In this document: piece after piece, positions 1 through 7,858 of the stretch
Position numbering within the stretch: position 1 is the first letter of the stretch
Layout of the letters: every line of letters starts with the position of its first letter
Assembly (NCBI GenBank): GCA_947168855.1
Contig: CAMVNO010000007.1
Location: 62,001 to 126,000, forward strand
Direction of reading: 5' to 3'
Length of the DNA: 64,000 bases
DNA from: an uncultured Clostridia bacterium
GTDB lineage: Bacteria; Bacillota; Clostridia; Christensenellales; CAG-138
Translations under genes and position numbers: made by a program
The notes under the pieces: generated by a model
What the model saw: the letters and a program-made list of their open reading frames with translations, nothing else
Told to the model about the DNA's origin: nothing
The model's database searches: none

Positions 1-217
1 CGCCCGGGTATTCGCAGTTTGCGCGGATGAACTCATCCGCGGTAAAGCGCTCGTTCGTGCAGTGCCAGAACACCTCGGCGTCCGGCGTGAACCATTTCGG
101 CAGCGCTTCCCGGTCCTGACCGAGCACGTCCCGCCAGAACGCCGCGACGCGCGTTCTGTCGATCTCCGGCTTTTCCGCGCGGTCGATCGTCTTGGCGTTG
201 ATATCCCGATGCTGCAT
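1..217 (-). CDS. SnoaL/NTF2-like protein (3' end outside window)
   Basis: The visible 72 residues (beginning MQHRDINAKT) include the motif VFWHCTNERFTADEFIRANC, which is typical of SnoaL/NTF2-fold small proteins, often annotated as nuclear transport factor 2 family proteins in Clostridia. The start is ATG at 215-217 and is preceded on the minus strand by a strong GGAGGAG ribosome binding site at 221-227. The C-terminal part lies outside the window. Such cone-shaped folds bind or convert small molecules, but no substrate can be named. The gene follows the terminator of the HAD lipoprotein gene, so it may have its own promoter. Confidence 0.75.
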   Translation of the reverse strand, partial: MQHRDINAKTIDRAEKPEIDRTRVAAFWRDVLGQDREALPKWFTPDAEVFWHCTNERFTADEFIRANCEYPG

Positions 218-230
218 GATCTCCTCCGTA

Positions 231-256
231 CAAAAAGGAGCATCGCAGGATGCTCC
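231..256 (-). terminator. Intrinsic terminator after the HAD lipoprotein gene
   Basis: Perfect 8-bp stem GGAGCATC/GATGCTCC with a 4-base loop, followed on the minus strand by TTTTTG. It lies just past the stop of the HAD gene at 267. Confidence 0.85.
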
Positions 257-266
257 CCGTATCGTT

Positions 267-1499
267 TCAGTTTGCGTTTCCGCCGAGCTCCTCGGTCCAG
301 CGGAATGTGCCGGTCTTCCGGACGTTTTCGCCGTAGATGGTTTTGAAATCGTCCCGCATGGAGATCACGTGGAAGCCGAGCGCCTCCCATTTTGCGCGAA
401 GCTCGTCCCCCTTCTCCGGATGCCCGTAATCGCGCACGTCGTCGTCCGCGATCAGCATGAACGCAAGGCTTTTATAAGGATTGTTGCTGATCGTGTAGAG
501 ATGCATGGCGGAATCGCCGCTGCTGTTTCCGAACGAAAGCACCGGCTGTTTGCCGATCTCACGCATGATCGCCGTGACCTTGTTCGTCTTCAGATTTTTC
601 ACCTGCAGCCGGTCGGTGCGAACCAGCTCGTCCCCAGGCTGGAACGTATAGTCAAGGCTGTCCTTGTCGCCCTGCCCGCTTGCTTCCAGCGCGACGTCCA
701 TGCCGATGAAGTGATCCGACGGTACGTCGACCATGCCCTCAAAGAGTTCGCGGCAGATGTAGCGGTCGCTGCCGCTGACGACGTAGACGGTGAAGCTGTT
801 CTCCGTGAGGTAATCGATTACCTCGACGATCGGGCGATAGAACGCCTGTCCGTAGGTCATGCCCTCGAAGCCGTCCGCGTCGCGCACCAAAAACTGCGTC
901 ACATAGTTCTGAAACTCGGTCACGGTCATGCCCGCATATGCCTTTGCCGCGGCGTTCGCGTGGCGAAGCGCCATGTCGCCTGCATAGGTGTGGGTCGGAC
1001 CGCCTGCGCGGATCTCCTCCGCAACCGCTTTAAGCTCCTCGTCCGGCGTAAAGGTCGGATCGGCGAGTATGCGCCAAGCCAGCATATAGTATTCGAGATA
1101 GGTCGGGAACAGCTCTCCGTAGATCGTGCCGTCCATGTCAAAGACCGCGATCCGGCGATCGACCGGAATGAAGTCGGGCGAGCTTTCGTCCGTGACCGTT
1201 TCGACGTATTCGATCAGCAGATCCAGCGCAGGCGCGACGTCGTTCCACGACGCAAAGACTTCCTCCTCGACCTCGCCGTCCGGCAGAGGATCCTCGGCGG
1301 ATATCTCTAATAGCTCCGTGTCCGGGTGTTCTTCGGCCGGCGCTTCGGTCGCAGGCGCTTCCGTTGCAGGCGCTTCCGTTGCAGACGCTTCCGTCGGCGC
1401 AGGCGTCGCTTCGGCGGCGGGCGCAGTCTTTGCTTTGCAGCCGGCAGCGCAGAGAACAAGCATCAGGATCGCAAGGATCAGAGCAATTCTTGTTTTCAT
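267..1499 (-). CDS. HAD-superfamily phosphatase lipoprotein
   Basis: 410 residues. The N-terminus is a lipoprotein signal ending in the lipobox CAAGC (Cys21). A low-complexity Thr/Glu/Ala/Pro linker to about residue 65 contains tandem ATEAP repeats. The catalytic core then begins with the HAD motif I, FDMDGT, where the first Asp is the expected nucleophile. Later, VVSGSD fits motif II and SFGNSSGDSAMH fits motifs III/IV. It is therefore probably an Mg-dependent phosphomonoesterase tethered to the outer face of the membrane, in the range of acid-phosphatase or phosphoserine-phosphatase-like lipoproteins. The substrate is unknown. It has its own promoter inside the 3' end of the upstream GNAT gene. 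Confidence 0.85.
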   Translation of the reverse strand: MKTRIALILAILMLVLCAAGCKAKTAPAAEATPAPTEASATEAPATEAPATEAPAEEHPDTELLEISAEDPLPDGEVEEEVFASWNDVAPALDLLIEYVETVTDESSPDFIPVDRRIAVFDMDGTIYGELFPTYLEYYMLAWRILADPTFTPDEELKAVAEEIRAGGPTHTYAGDMALRHANAAAKAYAGMTVTEFQNYVTQFLVRDADGFEGMTYGQAFYRPIVEVIDYLTENSFTVYVVSGSDRYICRELFEGMVDVPSDHFIGMDVALEASGQGDKDSLDYTFQPGDELVRTDRLQVKNLKTNKVTAIMREIGKQPVLSFGNSSGDSAMHLYTISNNPYKSLAFMLIADDDVRDYGHPEKGDELRAKWEALGFHVISMRDDFKTIYGENVRKTGTFRWTEELGGNAN

Positions 1500-1539
1500 G
1501 TGGATTCCTTTCTTTCGTGTATGGTAAAAATCGCAGACT

Positions 1540-1568
1540 ATTATAAAGCGTTTTTATCCGGCGCGCAA
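1540..1568 (-). promoter_or_regulatory. Sigma-A-type promoter for the HAD lipoprotein gene
   Basis: On the minus strand, TTGCGC (1563-1568), 17-bp spacer, TATAAT (1540-1545). The -10 box overlaps the stop codon of the upstream GNAT gene. Confidence 0.7.
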
Positions 1569-2125
1569 GCGTTCTGCGCCGGTTTTCCCGTAATCGCGTA
1601 ATAGGTGAGGTCGCGCATCTCGCCCAGGTATTCGAACTCCCGGGCGGAAAAGCGCAGATAGGTCATGCCGCACTTTTCCATCACGCGGCGCGACGCGTCG
1701 TTGCCGGTGAAATACGACGCAGTAACGGTCTTCAGACCCTTTTCGTCAAAAAGATACGCAAGGAACCGTCTGACCGCCTCGGTCACGTAGCCCCTGTTCC
1801 AATGCTGTGAGCCGATCCCGTAGCCGATCTCGCACACGCCGTCGGTCTCGTCAAAATACAGGATGATACCGATGAGCCGTCCGGTCGCCTTGAGGCGGAT
1901 CGCAAAGAGATCGTCCCGGCCGAGATACGTCGAAAAATCAAAGTCGTCGAGCGATTCCGCATAACGGCAGACAAAGGTTTCGAGGACCTTTTTGTCGTGC
2001 GAGATGTTGTTGAAATAGTCCTCTTTGTCGGTCTCTCTGATCCGGTCGAGGATCAGCCGTTCGGTCTCCATGCGCTCCGGCTTCTGCATCAGCTCGATCT
2101 CGTCGAGCCCGCCCGGGGTGATCAT
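1541..2125 (-). CDS. GNAT family N-acetyltransferase
   Basis: 194 residues with the RimJ/RimL-type GNAT pattern: an N-terminal ETERLILDRI strand, EIGYGIGSQHWNRGYVTEA as the acetyl-CoA-binding motif A, then ASYFTGNDASRRVMEKCGM. Proteins of this type acetylate ribosomal-protein termini or small amines; the substrate here is not predictable. Its ATG overlaps the stop of the NUDIX gene (ATGA, 2122-2125), so the two are translationally coupled. It is the last gene of a tightly packed minus-strand operon. Confidence 0.88.
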   Translation of the reverse strand: MITPGGLDEIELMQKPERMETERLILDRIRETDKEDYFNNISHDKKVLETFVCRYAESLDDFDFSTYLGRDDLFAIRLKATGRLIGIILYFDETDGVCEIGYGIGSQHWNRGYVTEAVRRFLAYLFDEKGLKTVTASYFTGNDASRRVMEKCGMTYLRFSAREFEYLGEMRDLTYYAITGKPAQNACAPDKNAL

Positions 2126-2577
2126 ATTGCCTCCAAAAGCGCCGCGACGACATGCCGGATCGGCGGTGAGATTTCGGCAAGGTCGATCTCGTCCCCTGCG
2201 AAAAACCGCAGCGTTTCCATCTCGCCGTCACGCGCCGACGGTTCGCCGCGCCAATTCCGGCAGAGATACACGATCTCAAAGTTGGAGACCTCGTCGCCGT
2301 TCGGATAGATATAATGCGCTTCGGGTCCGGAATTGACACAGAAAAAGGTCAGCTCGTCCGCCTCGATGCCCATCTCCTCCAGAAGCTCGCGTCTTGCGCA
2401 GTCCTCGGCGCGCTCGTCGATCTCACACGCGCCGCCCGCGTAGCCCCATAGGTGATTGTCCGCGCGGCGCCCCAGCAGCAGCCGTCCGGAATCGTCCACG
2501 CACACGACGCTCGCGGCGCACTGCATCACCGTTTTATGCCCCACAAGCTTTCGCATTTCCGCCATATATCCGGTCAT
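2122..2577 (-). CDS. NUDIX hydrolase
   Basis: 151 residues, starting MTGYMAEMRKLVGHK. The NUDIX box is clear: GACEIDERAEDCARRELLEEMG, reading G-x5-E-x7-REL-x2-E-x-G with one shift. NUDIX enzymes hydrolyse nucleoside diphosphates linked to another moiety; substrate class is not evident. The start was placed at 2577 because AGGAAC-type sequence and an ATGA overlap with the upstream GNAT stop are found there; a longer in-frame reading upstream is low-complexity and overlaps the GNAT gene. It is coupled to genes on both sides. Confidence 0.9.
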   Translation of the reverse strand: MTGYMAEMRKLVGHKTVMQCAASVVCVDDSGRLLLGRRADNHLWGYAGGACEIDERAEDCARRELLEEMGIEADELTFFCVNSGPEAHYIYPNGDEVSNFEIVYLCRNWRGEPSARDGEMETLRFFAGDEIDLAEISPPIRHVVAALLEAI

Positions 2578-3119
2578 ATTTGTTCCTCCAAAGAAAGTTC
2601 CAGCTTGAGCGTCAGCGCGTCGTACTTCTGCCCGCGTACCGTGCGAAGATCCTTCACGCAGGCGTACGGAACGAAGCCGAGCTTTTCCGCGACGCGCAGC
2701 ATGCGGGCGTTTCCCGACCACGTCTGCGTATACACGCGGCGCGCGCCGTTCGCTCTGAGATATTCAATGAACTCCCGCAGCGCCTCCGTGCCGACGCCGC
2801 AGCCGCGCGCGTCGCGCTCCGGGACGTCGATCCCGACGGCGGGGATCTTCTCGGGATTGTCAACATCCCCGAGATCGAAATAGCGGCAGACCCAGCCGAC
2901 GTGTCTGCCGTCCAGCTCGATCTCGAACTTCCAACGCGGCGCGTCCTTCGGCAGCGCTTTGACACGCTCGAAGTATTCCGTCCAGCTTTCGCGCTCCGCT
3001 TCCGGCGTCGTTTCCTCGTTTTCCCACGGCGCGTCCCAGTCCATCCATTCGGTCTCCGTGGTAAACCAGCGCACGTAGTCCTCGATATCCGTTTCGATCA
3101 TGTCGCGCAGTACGATCAT
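2574..3119 (-). CDS. GNAT family N-acetyltransferase
   Basis: 181 residues. The protein begins MIVLRDMIETDIEDYVRWFT, and the acetyl-CoA loop is seen in VPERDARGCGVGTEALREF, followed by the conserved TWSGNARMLRVAEKLGFVP segment that caps the GNAT fold. The substrate is unknown. Its stop overlaps the NUDIX start by 4 bp (ATGA) and it begins only 6 bp after the FMN reductase stop, so the three genes behave as one transcription unit. It is only distantly similar to the GNAT at 1541-2125. Confidence 0.88.
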   Translation of the reverse strand: MIVLRDMIETDIEDYVRWFTTETEWMDWDAPWENEETTPEAERESWTEYFERVKALPKDAPRWKFEIELDGRHVGWVCRYFDLGDVDNPEKIPAVGIDVPERDARGCGVGTEALREFIEYLRANGARRVYTQTWSGNARMLRVAEKLGFVPYACVKDLRTVRGQKYDALTLKLELSLEEQI

Positions 3120-3125
3120 GCTGTT

Positions 3126-3815
3126 TCACTTCCCGTTCGCGCCGTTCACGATCGCGGCATAGGTTTCCTCTGGGATCATCGGCGAACCGATCTCATGAAG
3201 CAAGGCTTCGGGGACCGCGCCGGTTTCGGCATACGCTTTACCCGCCTGCCGTAAAAGCGCAAGGCGCGGCTCGGTCACGACGGCGGCGGAGGGTTCGTTG
3301 AACAGCGGGCTTTCCGGCACGGTGAGAATCGTGTGACCGCACGGGAACAGCAGCCGGAACTGCGCGACTGCCGGTTCAAAGTTCTGCTTGCTGTTCGGAA
3401 AGCCGCAGCCGCAGATCATGAGGTAGCGAAGATGCGCAAAATCCGCCTGTCCGACGTGCTCGTACCGGTCGCCGACCTTCTGCATCGCCATCGAGGAAAG
3501 CGGCAGCGTGCGGTCGATGAGCGCCTTCAGCGGCGCGGGCATGCCGTAGCAGTAGAGCGGAAAGCTCAGAAGCAGCAGATCGCTTTCGAGGATCGCTTCG
3601 AGGATGGCGCGCATGTCGTCGTCGTGCATGCAGGTCCCGCCGTTTCGCATGCAGGCAAAGCAGCCGGTGCAGTATTCGATGTGCTTGTCGACGACGTGGA
3701 CCGTCGTGATCTGCTGTTCGCCCGCGTCCTGCATGCCCTGAAGAAACGCGCGCGTCATGTGCATGACGTCGCTTTTGTCGCGCTTCGGGCTGCCGTTCAA
3801 TACCAGGATCTTCAT
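3126..3815 (-). CDS. Flavodoxin-fold NAD(P)H-dependent FMN reductase
   Basis: 229 residues. The N-terminus MKILVLNGSPKRDKSDV is the FMN phosphate-binding loop of the NADPH-dependent FMN reductase/flavodoxin family. The segment EYCTGCFACMRNGGTCMHDDDM is the cysteine-rich loop seen in iron-sulfur flavoproteins and related oxidoreductases. FPLYCYGMPAPLKALIDR is the second flavin-binding stretch. It probably reduces quinones, nitro compounds or similar acceptors with NAD(P)H. It sits in the operon with GNAT and NUDIX genes, which suggests detoxification or modification of small molecules, but this is inference. Confidence 0.9.
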   Translation of the reverse strand: MKILVLNGSPKRDKSDVMHMTRAFLQGMQDAGEQQITTVHVVDKHIEYCTGCFACMRNGGTCMHDDDMRAILEAILESDLLLLSFPLYCYGMPAPLKALIDRTLPLSSMAMQKVGDRYEHVGQADFAHLRYLMICGCGFPNSKQNFEPAVAQFRLLFPCGHTILTVPESPLFNEPSAAVVTEPRLALLRQAGKAYAETGAVPEALLHEIGSPMIPEETYAAIVNGANGK

Positions 3816-3835
3816 ATCTTTTTTCCTTTCTGTAA

Positions 3836-4051
3836 TTACCGCACAAACGGCGCGCGGTACGCCGCGTTGATCTCGGCGATCTCCCGTTCACCGTCGATAT
3901 ACGGCTGATAGATCGCTTCGATCCGTCCGCCGCCCAGGTTATCGCAGCCGTTGCAGAATTCGCAGTCCGCGCCGCACGCGCCGTACAGCGCTTCCCGCAC
4001 GATCCGCTCGCGCTGTTCGCGCGTGGTGTCCTTGATCAGAATCGATTTCAT
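3836..4051 (-). CDS. Small cysteine-cluster protein
   Basis: 71 residues beginning MKSILIKDTT. A compact cluster GACGADCEFCNGCDNLGGG contributes four cysteines in about 12 residues, enough to bind zinc or an iron-sulfur centre. The C-terminus (IYQPYIDGEREIAEIN) resembles short conserved proteins of unknown function in many Clostridia. It lies 14 bp downstream of the GNAT-DUF3795 gene, another Cys-rich protein, and upstream of a redox flavoprotein. A longer in-frame extension exists but runs antisense-like through the neighbour, so the start at 4051 is preferred. Confidence 0.75.
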   Translation of the reverse strand: MKSILIKDTTREQRERIVREALYGACGADCEFCNGCDNLGGGRIEAIYQPYIDGEREIAEINAAYRAPFVR

Positions 4052-4065
4052 ATGCCGTTCATCCG

Positions 4066-4947
4066 TCAAAGGTCCAGGTTGCGCCGCGCTTCCGCGCTGC
4101 CGTCCGCGATCATGGCAAGCGTTTTGCATGCCGTTTTTTCGGCGCAGGCGCAGCAGGTTCCGACGCGCTTTCCGAGCGCGCACTGCCGGATCGGGCAGAG
4201 CGAATCGCAGAAGACCGTCTTTGCGCCCGCGACGCGGCAGCCGTCGCAGCGGATCATCTCCGGCGTGATCGTGACGCCGTTCAGCTTTGACCATTCTTCG
4301 GCAACCTTTTTCCGCAGCGCGTCGTCGTTATGCACCGTTGCAAGCCGCGCCTCGCACGTTTCGCAGTCCAGTCCGCAGTATGCAAGATAATTGTTTTTCG
4401 GATCGATCGAGTGCGGATCGGAACCGGTCCGGATCCAGTAGCGCTGATCGACCTTTCCGTCCTCGTTCACATATTCGTTTTCGAGCACGCCGCCGTTCCT
4501 TTGGATCGCCTTCGCGGAGCCGATGTTGTTCCGGTCGCAGATGACCAGTGCGCGCTCGATCCCGAGCGCTTTGCATTCGATCAGCGCAAGGCGCAGAAGC
4601 TCCGTGGCATAGCCCTTTCTGCGCTCGGTGGGACGGATGCCGTCGCCGATGTGCCCGCCCTCATGCAAAAGGTACGCATTCAGATAATGCCGGATGTTCA
4701 CTGCGCCTAAAAGCCGGTCGCGTTCCTCGTCCAGCAGGAAGAACGTCGAGTCCGGGACCTTGCCGTCTGCAGGCGCTTTGAGTTCCAGCTCCCGAAGGTA
4801 GCGGTCAAAATCGTGATAATCGTTTTTGAAGATCGCCCACGGGGAGCCGTTCGTGCGGTTTTTCACCTGATCCGCCTTCCACTCGTCGATCATTTCGCCG
4901 AGCTGCTTTTCATATGCCTTTGTGAGTCTGATGAGTTTCAGCGCCAT
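4066..4947 (-). CDS. GNAT acetyltransferase fused to a Cys-rich DUF3795-like domain
   Basis: 293 residues. Residues 1-173 form a GNAT domain with acetyl-CoA motif IRPTERRKGYATELLR and the following CDRNNIGSAKAIQRNGG segment. Residues about 186-293 are a Cys-rich domain with CGLDCETC, CDGC, CDSLCPIRQC and CCAC motifs, matching the pattern of DUF3795. That domain is usually a separate protein, so this is a fusion. The start has GGAGGG upstream and follows a good promoter (4970-4998). It is the first gene of the minus-strand operon running to 1541. Acetylation target and metal ligand are unknown. Confidence 0.85.
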   Translation of the reverse strand: MALKLIRLTKAYEKQLGEMIDEWKADQVKNRTNGSPWAIFKNDYHDFDRYLRELELKAPADGKVPDSTFFLLDEERDRLLGAVNIRHYLNAYLLHEGGHIGDGIRPTERRKGYATELLRLALIECKALGIERALVICDRNNIGSAKAIQRNGGVLENEYVNEDGKVDQRYWIRTGSDPHSIDPKNNYLAYCGLDCETCEARLATVHNDDALRKKVAEEWSKLNGVTITPEMIRCDGCRVAGAKTVFCDSLCPIRQCALGKRVGTCCACAEKTACKTLAMIADGSAEARRNLDL

Positions 4948-4969
4948 GTTGCCCTCCTCCGTTTTGTAC

Positions 4970-4998
4970 ATCATACCACAGCCGCGCCGCCGTGTCAC
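4970..4998 (-). promoter_or_regulatory. Promoter of the GNAT/FMN reductase/NUDIX operon
   Basis: Minus strand: GTGACA (4993-4998), 17-bp spacer, TATGAT (4970-4975). It is divergent from the pepF promoter. Confidence 0.65.
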
Positions 4999-5020
4999 GG
5001 GTTTCTTCGCCGATTCCGTA

Positions 5021-5049
5021 TTGAAAGGCGTCCGAAAATATGGTATACT
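5021..5049 (+). promoter_or_regulatory. Sigma-A promoter of the oligoendopeptidase gene
   Basis: TTGAAA (5021-5026), 17-bp spacer, TATACT (5044-5049), with an extended TGG just before the -10 box. Confidence 0.8.
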
Positions 5050-5100
5050 TATGATTTGAGCGAGCGCCGGAGAAACGGCGCGAACGAAAGGAGAAACCGT

Positions 5101-6804
5101 ATGAAATTTTCGGAAATGCCGTATAACCGTCCCGATCCCGACGCCGTGAAGGCAAAGCTCAGGGACCTGACCGAACGGCTCAGGAATGCCAAGAGCTATG
5201 AGGAAGCGAAAGCGGTCTTCCTCGAAAAAGAAGAGGAAGAAAAGGTCGTCGACACGATGAGTACGCTGGCGTACATCCGTCATTCGATCGACACGCGCGA
5301 CGAGTTCTACGACGGCGAGATCGAGTTCTGGGACGAGATCGGACCGGAGTTCGAGGAATACGAGCAGGAATGGCTCGAAGCGATGCTCTCTTCGCCCTTC
5401 CGCAAAGACTTCGAAGCCGAGTACGGCGATCTGTTGTTTGTGAACGCCGAAATGGACCGCAAGACCTTCTCCCCCGAGATCATCGAGGACATGCAGAAGG
5501 AAAACGAGCTGACCACCGAATACGGCAAACTGCTCGCGTCCGCGCAGATCCCGTTTGAGGGCGGTGTGTATACGCTGTCGCAGCTGACGCCGTTCAAGAC
5601 CGACGCGAACGACGAACGCCGTCTTGCCGCGTGGAAAGCGGACGGCGCGTGGTACAAGGAGCATCAGGAGCGCCTCGACGCGATCTATGACGAGCTCGTG
5701 CATCTCCGTGACGCAATGGGCAAAAAACTCGGCTACGGCGGCTACACGCAGCTCGGCTACTACCGCATGGAGCGCAACTGCTACACGAAGGAGGACGTCG
5801 AACAATTCCGCGCGGCGGTGCAGAAGTACCTCGTGCCGCTTGCGGACAAGATCTACCGCAAGCAGGCGGAGCGTCTCGGAAAGACCTATCCGCTGTCGTT
5901 TGCGGACGCCGCGCTCGATTTCAGAAGCGGCAATCCGCGCCCCGTCGGCACGCCGGACGACATCTTGGCGCAGGGCAAAAAGTTCTACGACGAGCTGTCC
6001 CCCGAAACGAGCGAGTTCTTCCGCACGATGCTCGACGAGGAGCTCATGGACGTACTTTCCACCGAAGGCAAGGAAGGCGGCGGCTATCAGACCGAGCTTC
6101 CGCTGTATCAGCGTCCGTTCATTTTCTCGAACTTCAACGGCACGCAGGGCGACGTCGAGGTCATCACACACGAGGCGGGTCACGCCTTTGAATACTGGAT
6201 GAACCGCAAGCGCATTCCGATCGAGTATTCCTGCCCGAGCGCGGAAGCGTGCGAGGTGCATTCGATGAGCATGGAGTTCTTCGGCTGGCAGAACGCGGAC
6301 GGCTTCTTCGGTCCCGACGCGAGAAAGTTCCTCTACAGCCATCTCTCCGGCGCGATCACCTTCATCCCGTACGGCACGATGGTCGACCACTTCCAGCACA
6401 TCGTCTATGAAAAGCCGGACATGACGCCCGCGGAACGTCACGCGGAGTGGAAGCGGCTGCTCGGCATCTACATGCCGTGGATGAAGCTCGACGGCGAGAT
6501 CCCGTTCTATTCCGAGGGCGAGGGCTGGCAGCGGCAGAGCCATATCTACGAGGTTCCGTTCTACTACATCGACTACTGCCTCGCGCAGACGGTCGCTTTG
6601 GAGATCTGGGCGATGATCCAGAAGGACCGCGACAACGCGTGGAAGCACTACATGGCGTACACGGTGCAGGGCGGCAGCAGAACGTTTGTCGACCTTCTCA
6701 AAAACGCCGGTCTCACCACGCCGTTCGACGAGGCGTGCCTTAGAGAGGTATGCGAGACCGCGACGAAGTGGCTGGAAAGCTTCGACATGACCGGGATCGA
6801 GTAA
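5101..6804 (+). CDS. M3 family oligoendopeptidase
   Basis: 567 residues. It carries the M3 zinc site ITHEAGHAFEYW, with the HExxH histidine at about residue 357, and the downstream glutamate region SCPSAEACEVHSMSMEFF that supplies the third ligand. Length and the C-terminal EGWQRQSHIYEVPFYYIDY block match the PepF/M3B oligoendopeptidases, cytosolic enzymes that cut short peptides. The ATG at 5101 was chosen because GGAGAAA lies 8 bases upstream and an ideal promoter sits at 5021-5049; an open frame extends further upstream but lies upstream of the promoter. It is followed by a terminator at 6840-6867. Confidence 0.95.
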   Translation: MKFSEMPYNRPDPDAVKAKLRDLTERLRNAKSYEEAKAVFLEKEEEEKVVDTMSTLAYIRHSIDTRDEFYDGEIEFWDEIGPEFEEYEQEWLEAMLSSPFRKDFEAEYGDLLFVNAEMDRKTFSPEIIEDMQKENELTTEYGKLLASAQIPFEGGVYTLSQLTPFKTDANDERRLAAWKADGAWYKEHQERLDAIYDELVHLRDAMGKKLGYGGYTQLGYYRMERNCYTKEDVEQFRAAVQKYLVPLADKIYRKQAERLGKTYPLSFADAALDFRSGNPRPVGTPDDILAQGKKFYDELSPETSEFFRTMLDEELMDVLSTEGKEGGGYQTELPLYQRPFIFSNFNGTQGDVEVITHEAGHAFEYWMNRKRIPIEYSCPSAEACEVHSMSMEFFGWQNADGFFGPDARKFLYSHLSGAITFIPYGTMVDHFQHIVYEKPDMTPAERHAEWKRLLGIYMPWMKLDGEIPFYSEGEGWQRQSHIYEVPFYYIDYCLAQTVALEIWAMIQKDRDNAWKHYMAYTVQGGSRTFVDLLKNAGLTTPFDEACLREVCETATKWLESFDMTGIE

Positions 6805-6839
6805 GACGGTTTTCATTATTATCCCAAAACGAACAACAA

Positions 6840-6867
6840 AGCACAGTCGGTTTATGCTGACTGTGCT
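6840..6867. terminator. Intrinsic terminator between convergent genes
   Basis: Perfect 9-bp stem AGCACAGTC/GACTGTGCT with a 10-base loop, followed by TCTGTTTTC on plus and preceded by A-rich sequence, so it may serve both the pepF gene and the minus-strand lipoprotein gene. Confidence 0.75.
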
Positions 6868-6891
6868 TCTGTTTTCATTCGAGTAGAATCT

Positions 6892-7524
6892 TTAATGCAT
6901 TCCTGCTTCCTCTAATGCTTCTTTGAACCCAATACCGTCCATTGTGAAATTATATGTTTCTCCATATTTGGTTCCTTTGACAACACATTTAATTTCTTTC
7001 CCGTCCATCAATGCATTTTTCAAAACGCTATACCCACTAAAGCTGCTTGTGAAATAGAGATCATCTCCATAACTAAGAACAACGAGATCTATGGAGTATT
7101 CCTTATCATCTACTTTGAACTTGAGAATTACATCATCGTTTGTAGTAAAAGTAGCTTTATGCGAATCATACTCCAATAAACGAATACTGCAATATGCAGA
7201 TTCATAATAAAAATGAACGGTTAAACTTGATCCACTTGTGGCAGAATTGCTGAATTTCCCTTTAAATGTTCCTCTTAAATATGCTGATCCTGTCTTGTCG
7301 CCAAAATCGTCAACATAATTATCTACTTCCCAACTGGAAGGAATCGGCGTAGGTGTTGGTGTTGGCGTGGGTTCCGGTGATGGCGTCGGAATAGGTGTCG
7401 ACGCTTCGGTCACGGTAGGTTCGACTGTTGCTGATGCGAGTTCATGATGTTCCGTATTTTTCGAACAACCCAACAAAACCAACGATAGAATAATAAATAC
7501 CCCTATTACAATTCTTCTTTTCAT
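6892..7524 (-). CDS. Secreted lipoprotein of unknown function, AT-rich island
   Basis: 210 residues. A lipoprotein signal ends in VLLGC (Cys20), followed by a Thr/Pro linker with a run of TPTP repeats to about residue 60, then a folded domain rich in beta-strand patterns and aromatic residues. I do not recognise the domain. Base composition is clearly more AT-rich than the neighbours, suggesting recent transfer. The gene has a good promoter whose predicted start site lies in a palindromic operator (7544-7565), and it diverges from an XRE regulator, so it is probably that regulator's target. Confidence 0.8.
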   Translation of the reverse strand: MKRRIVIGVFIILSLVLLGCSKNTEHHELASATVEPTVTEASTPIPTPSPEPTPTPTPTPIPSSWEVDNYVDDFGDKTGSAYLRGTFKGKFSNSATSGSSLTVHFYYESAYCSIRLLEYDSHKATFTTNDDVILKFKVDDKEYSIDLVVLSYGDDLYFTSSFSGYSVLKNALMDGKEIKCVVKGTKYGETYNFTMDGIGFKEALEEAGMH

Positions 7525-7543
7525 AAAGCACCCCTAACTTTGA

Positions 7544-7565
7544 ATTGCACCTGTATAGGTGCAAT
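7544..7565. promoter_or_regulatory. Palindromic operator between lipoprotein and XRE genes
   Basis: Perfect 9-bp arms ATTGCACCT/AGGTGCAAT around a GTAT centre. It covers the predicted transcription start of the lipoprotein promoter, where a bound repressor would block transcription. Binding by the XRE protein encoded at 7634 is inferred from position. Confidence 0.7.
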
Positions 7566-7568
7566 ATG

Positions 7569-7597
7569 AGATTAACATACTTTTATAATCAAGTCAA
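7569..7597 (-). promoter_or_regulatory. Promoter of the lipoprotein gene
   Basis: Minus strand: TTGACT (7592-7597), 17-bp spacer, TAATCT (7569-7574). Confidence 0.65.
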
Positions 7598-7601
7598 GAG
7601 A

Positions 7602-7623
7602 ATTGTTCCTATTTAAGTGCAAG
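7602..7623. promoter_or_regulatory. Second, degenerate operator before the XRE gene
   Basis: ATTGTTCCT-ATTT-AAGTGCAAG has the same 9-4-9 layout as the perfect operator at 7544-7565 and shares most positions. It lies just downstream of a TATAAT box at 7584-7589 that could be the -10 of the XRE gene, consistent with autoregulation. Confidence 0.5.
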
Positions 7624-7633
7624 AGAGGTCTGT

Positions 7634-7858
7634 ATGAATATTGAAATTGAAAAGAGAATCGGAAACAACTTGCGCAAAATCCGCGAAAGCAAAAAAATGA
7701 CGCAAAATGAAGCTTCTGCAAAACTCCAGTTGGAAGGATGCGACATTACAAGAAGCGCTCTTGCTAAAATAGAAGTAGGACAACGGCATGTATATCCCGA
7801 CGAAATAATTATGTTTAAGCAGATTTATAATGTCACATACGAACAGATCTTTCAATAA
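7634..7858 (+). CDS. Small XRE-family helix-turn-helix regulator
   Basis: 74 residues, almost entirely an HTH domain: GNNLRKIRESKKMTQNEASAK is helices 1-2 and the turn, and CDITRSALAKIEVGQRHVYP is the recognition helix region. It has no sensor or oligomerisation domain, as in compact phage-like or toxin-antitoxin-like repressors. Its start is preceded by GAGAGG. It is AT-rich like the divergent lipoprotein gene, and two related palindromes lie between them, so a two-gene regulatory cassette is likely. Confidence 0.88.
   Translation: MNIEIEKRIGNNLRKIRESKKMTQNEASAKLQLEGCDITRSALAKIEVGQRHVYPDEIIMFKQIYNVTYEQIFQ

Noticed and set aside
4813..5100. N-terminal extension of the M3 peptidase upstream of ATG 5101
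   Set aside because: It lies upstream of the promoter at 5021-5049 and reads through sequence of the divergent operon; the ATG at 5101 has a good ribosome site.
4948..6816. Long minus-strand open frame opposite the M3 peptidase gene, continuous with the GNAT-DUF3795 frame
   Set aside because: GC-rich coding DNA gives long antisense frames; residue composition (Arg/Val/His/Leu-rich) is typical of a shadow.
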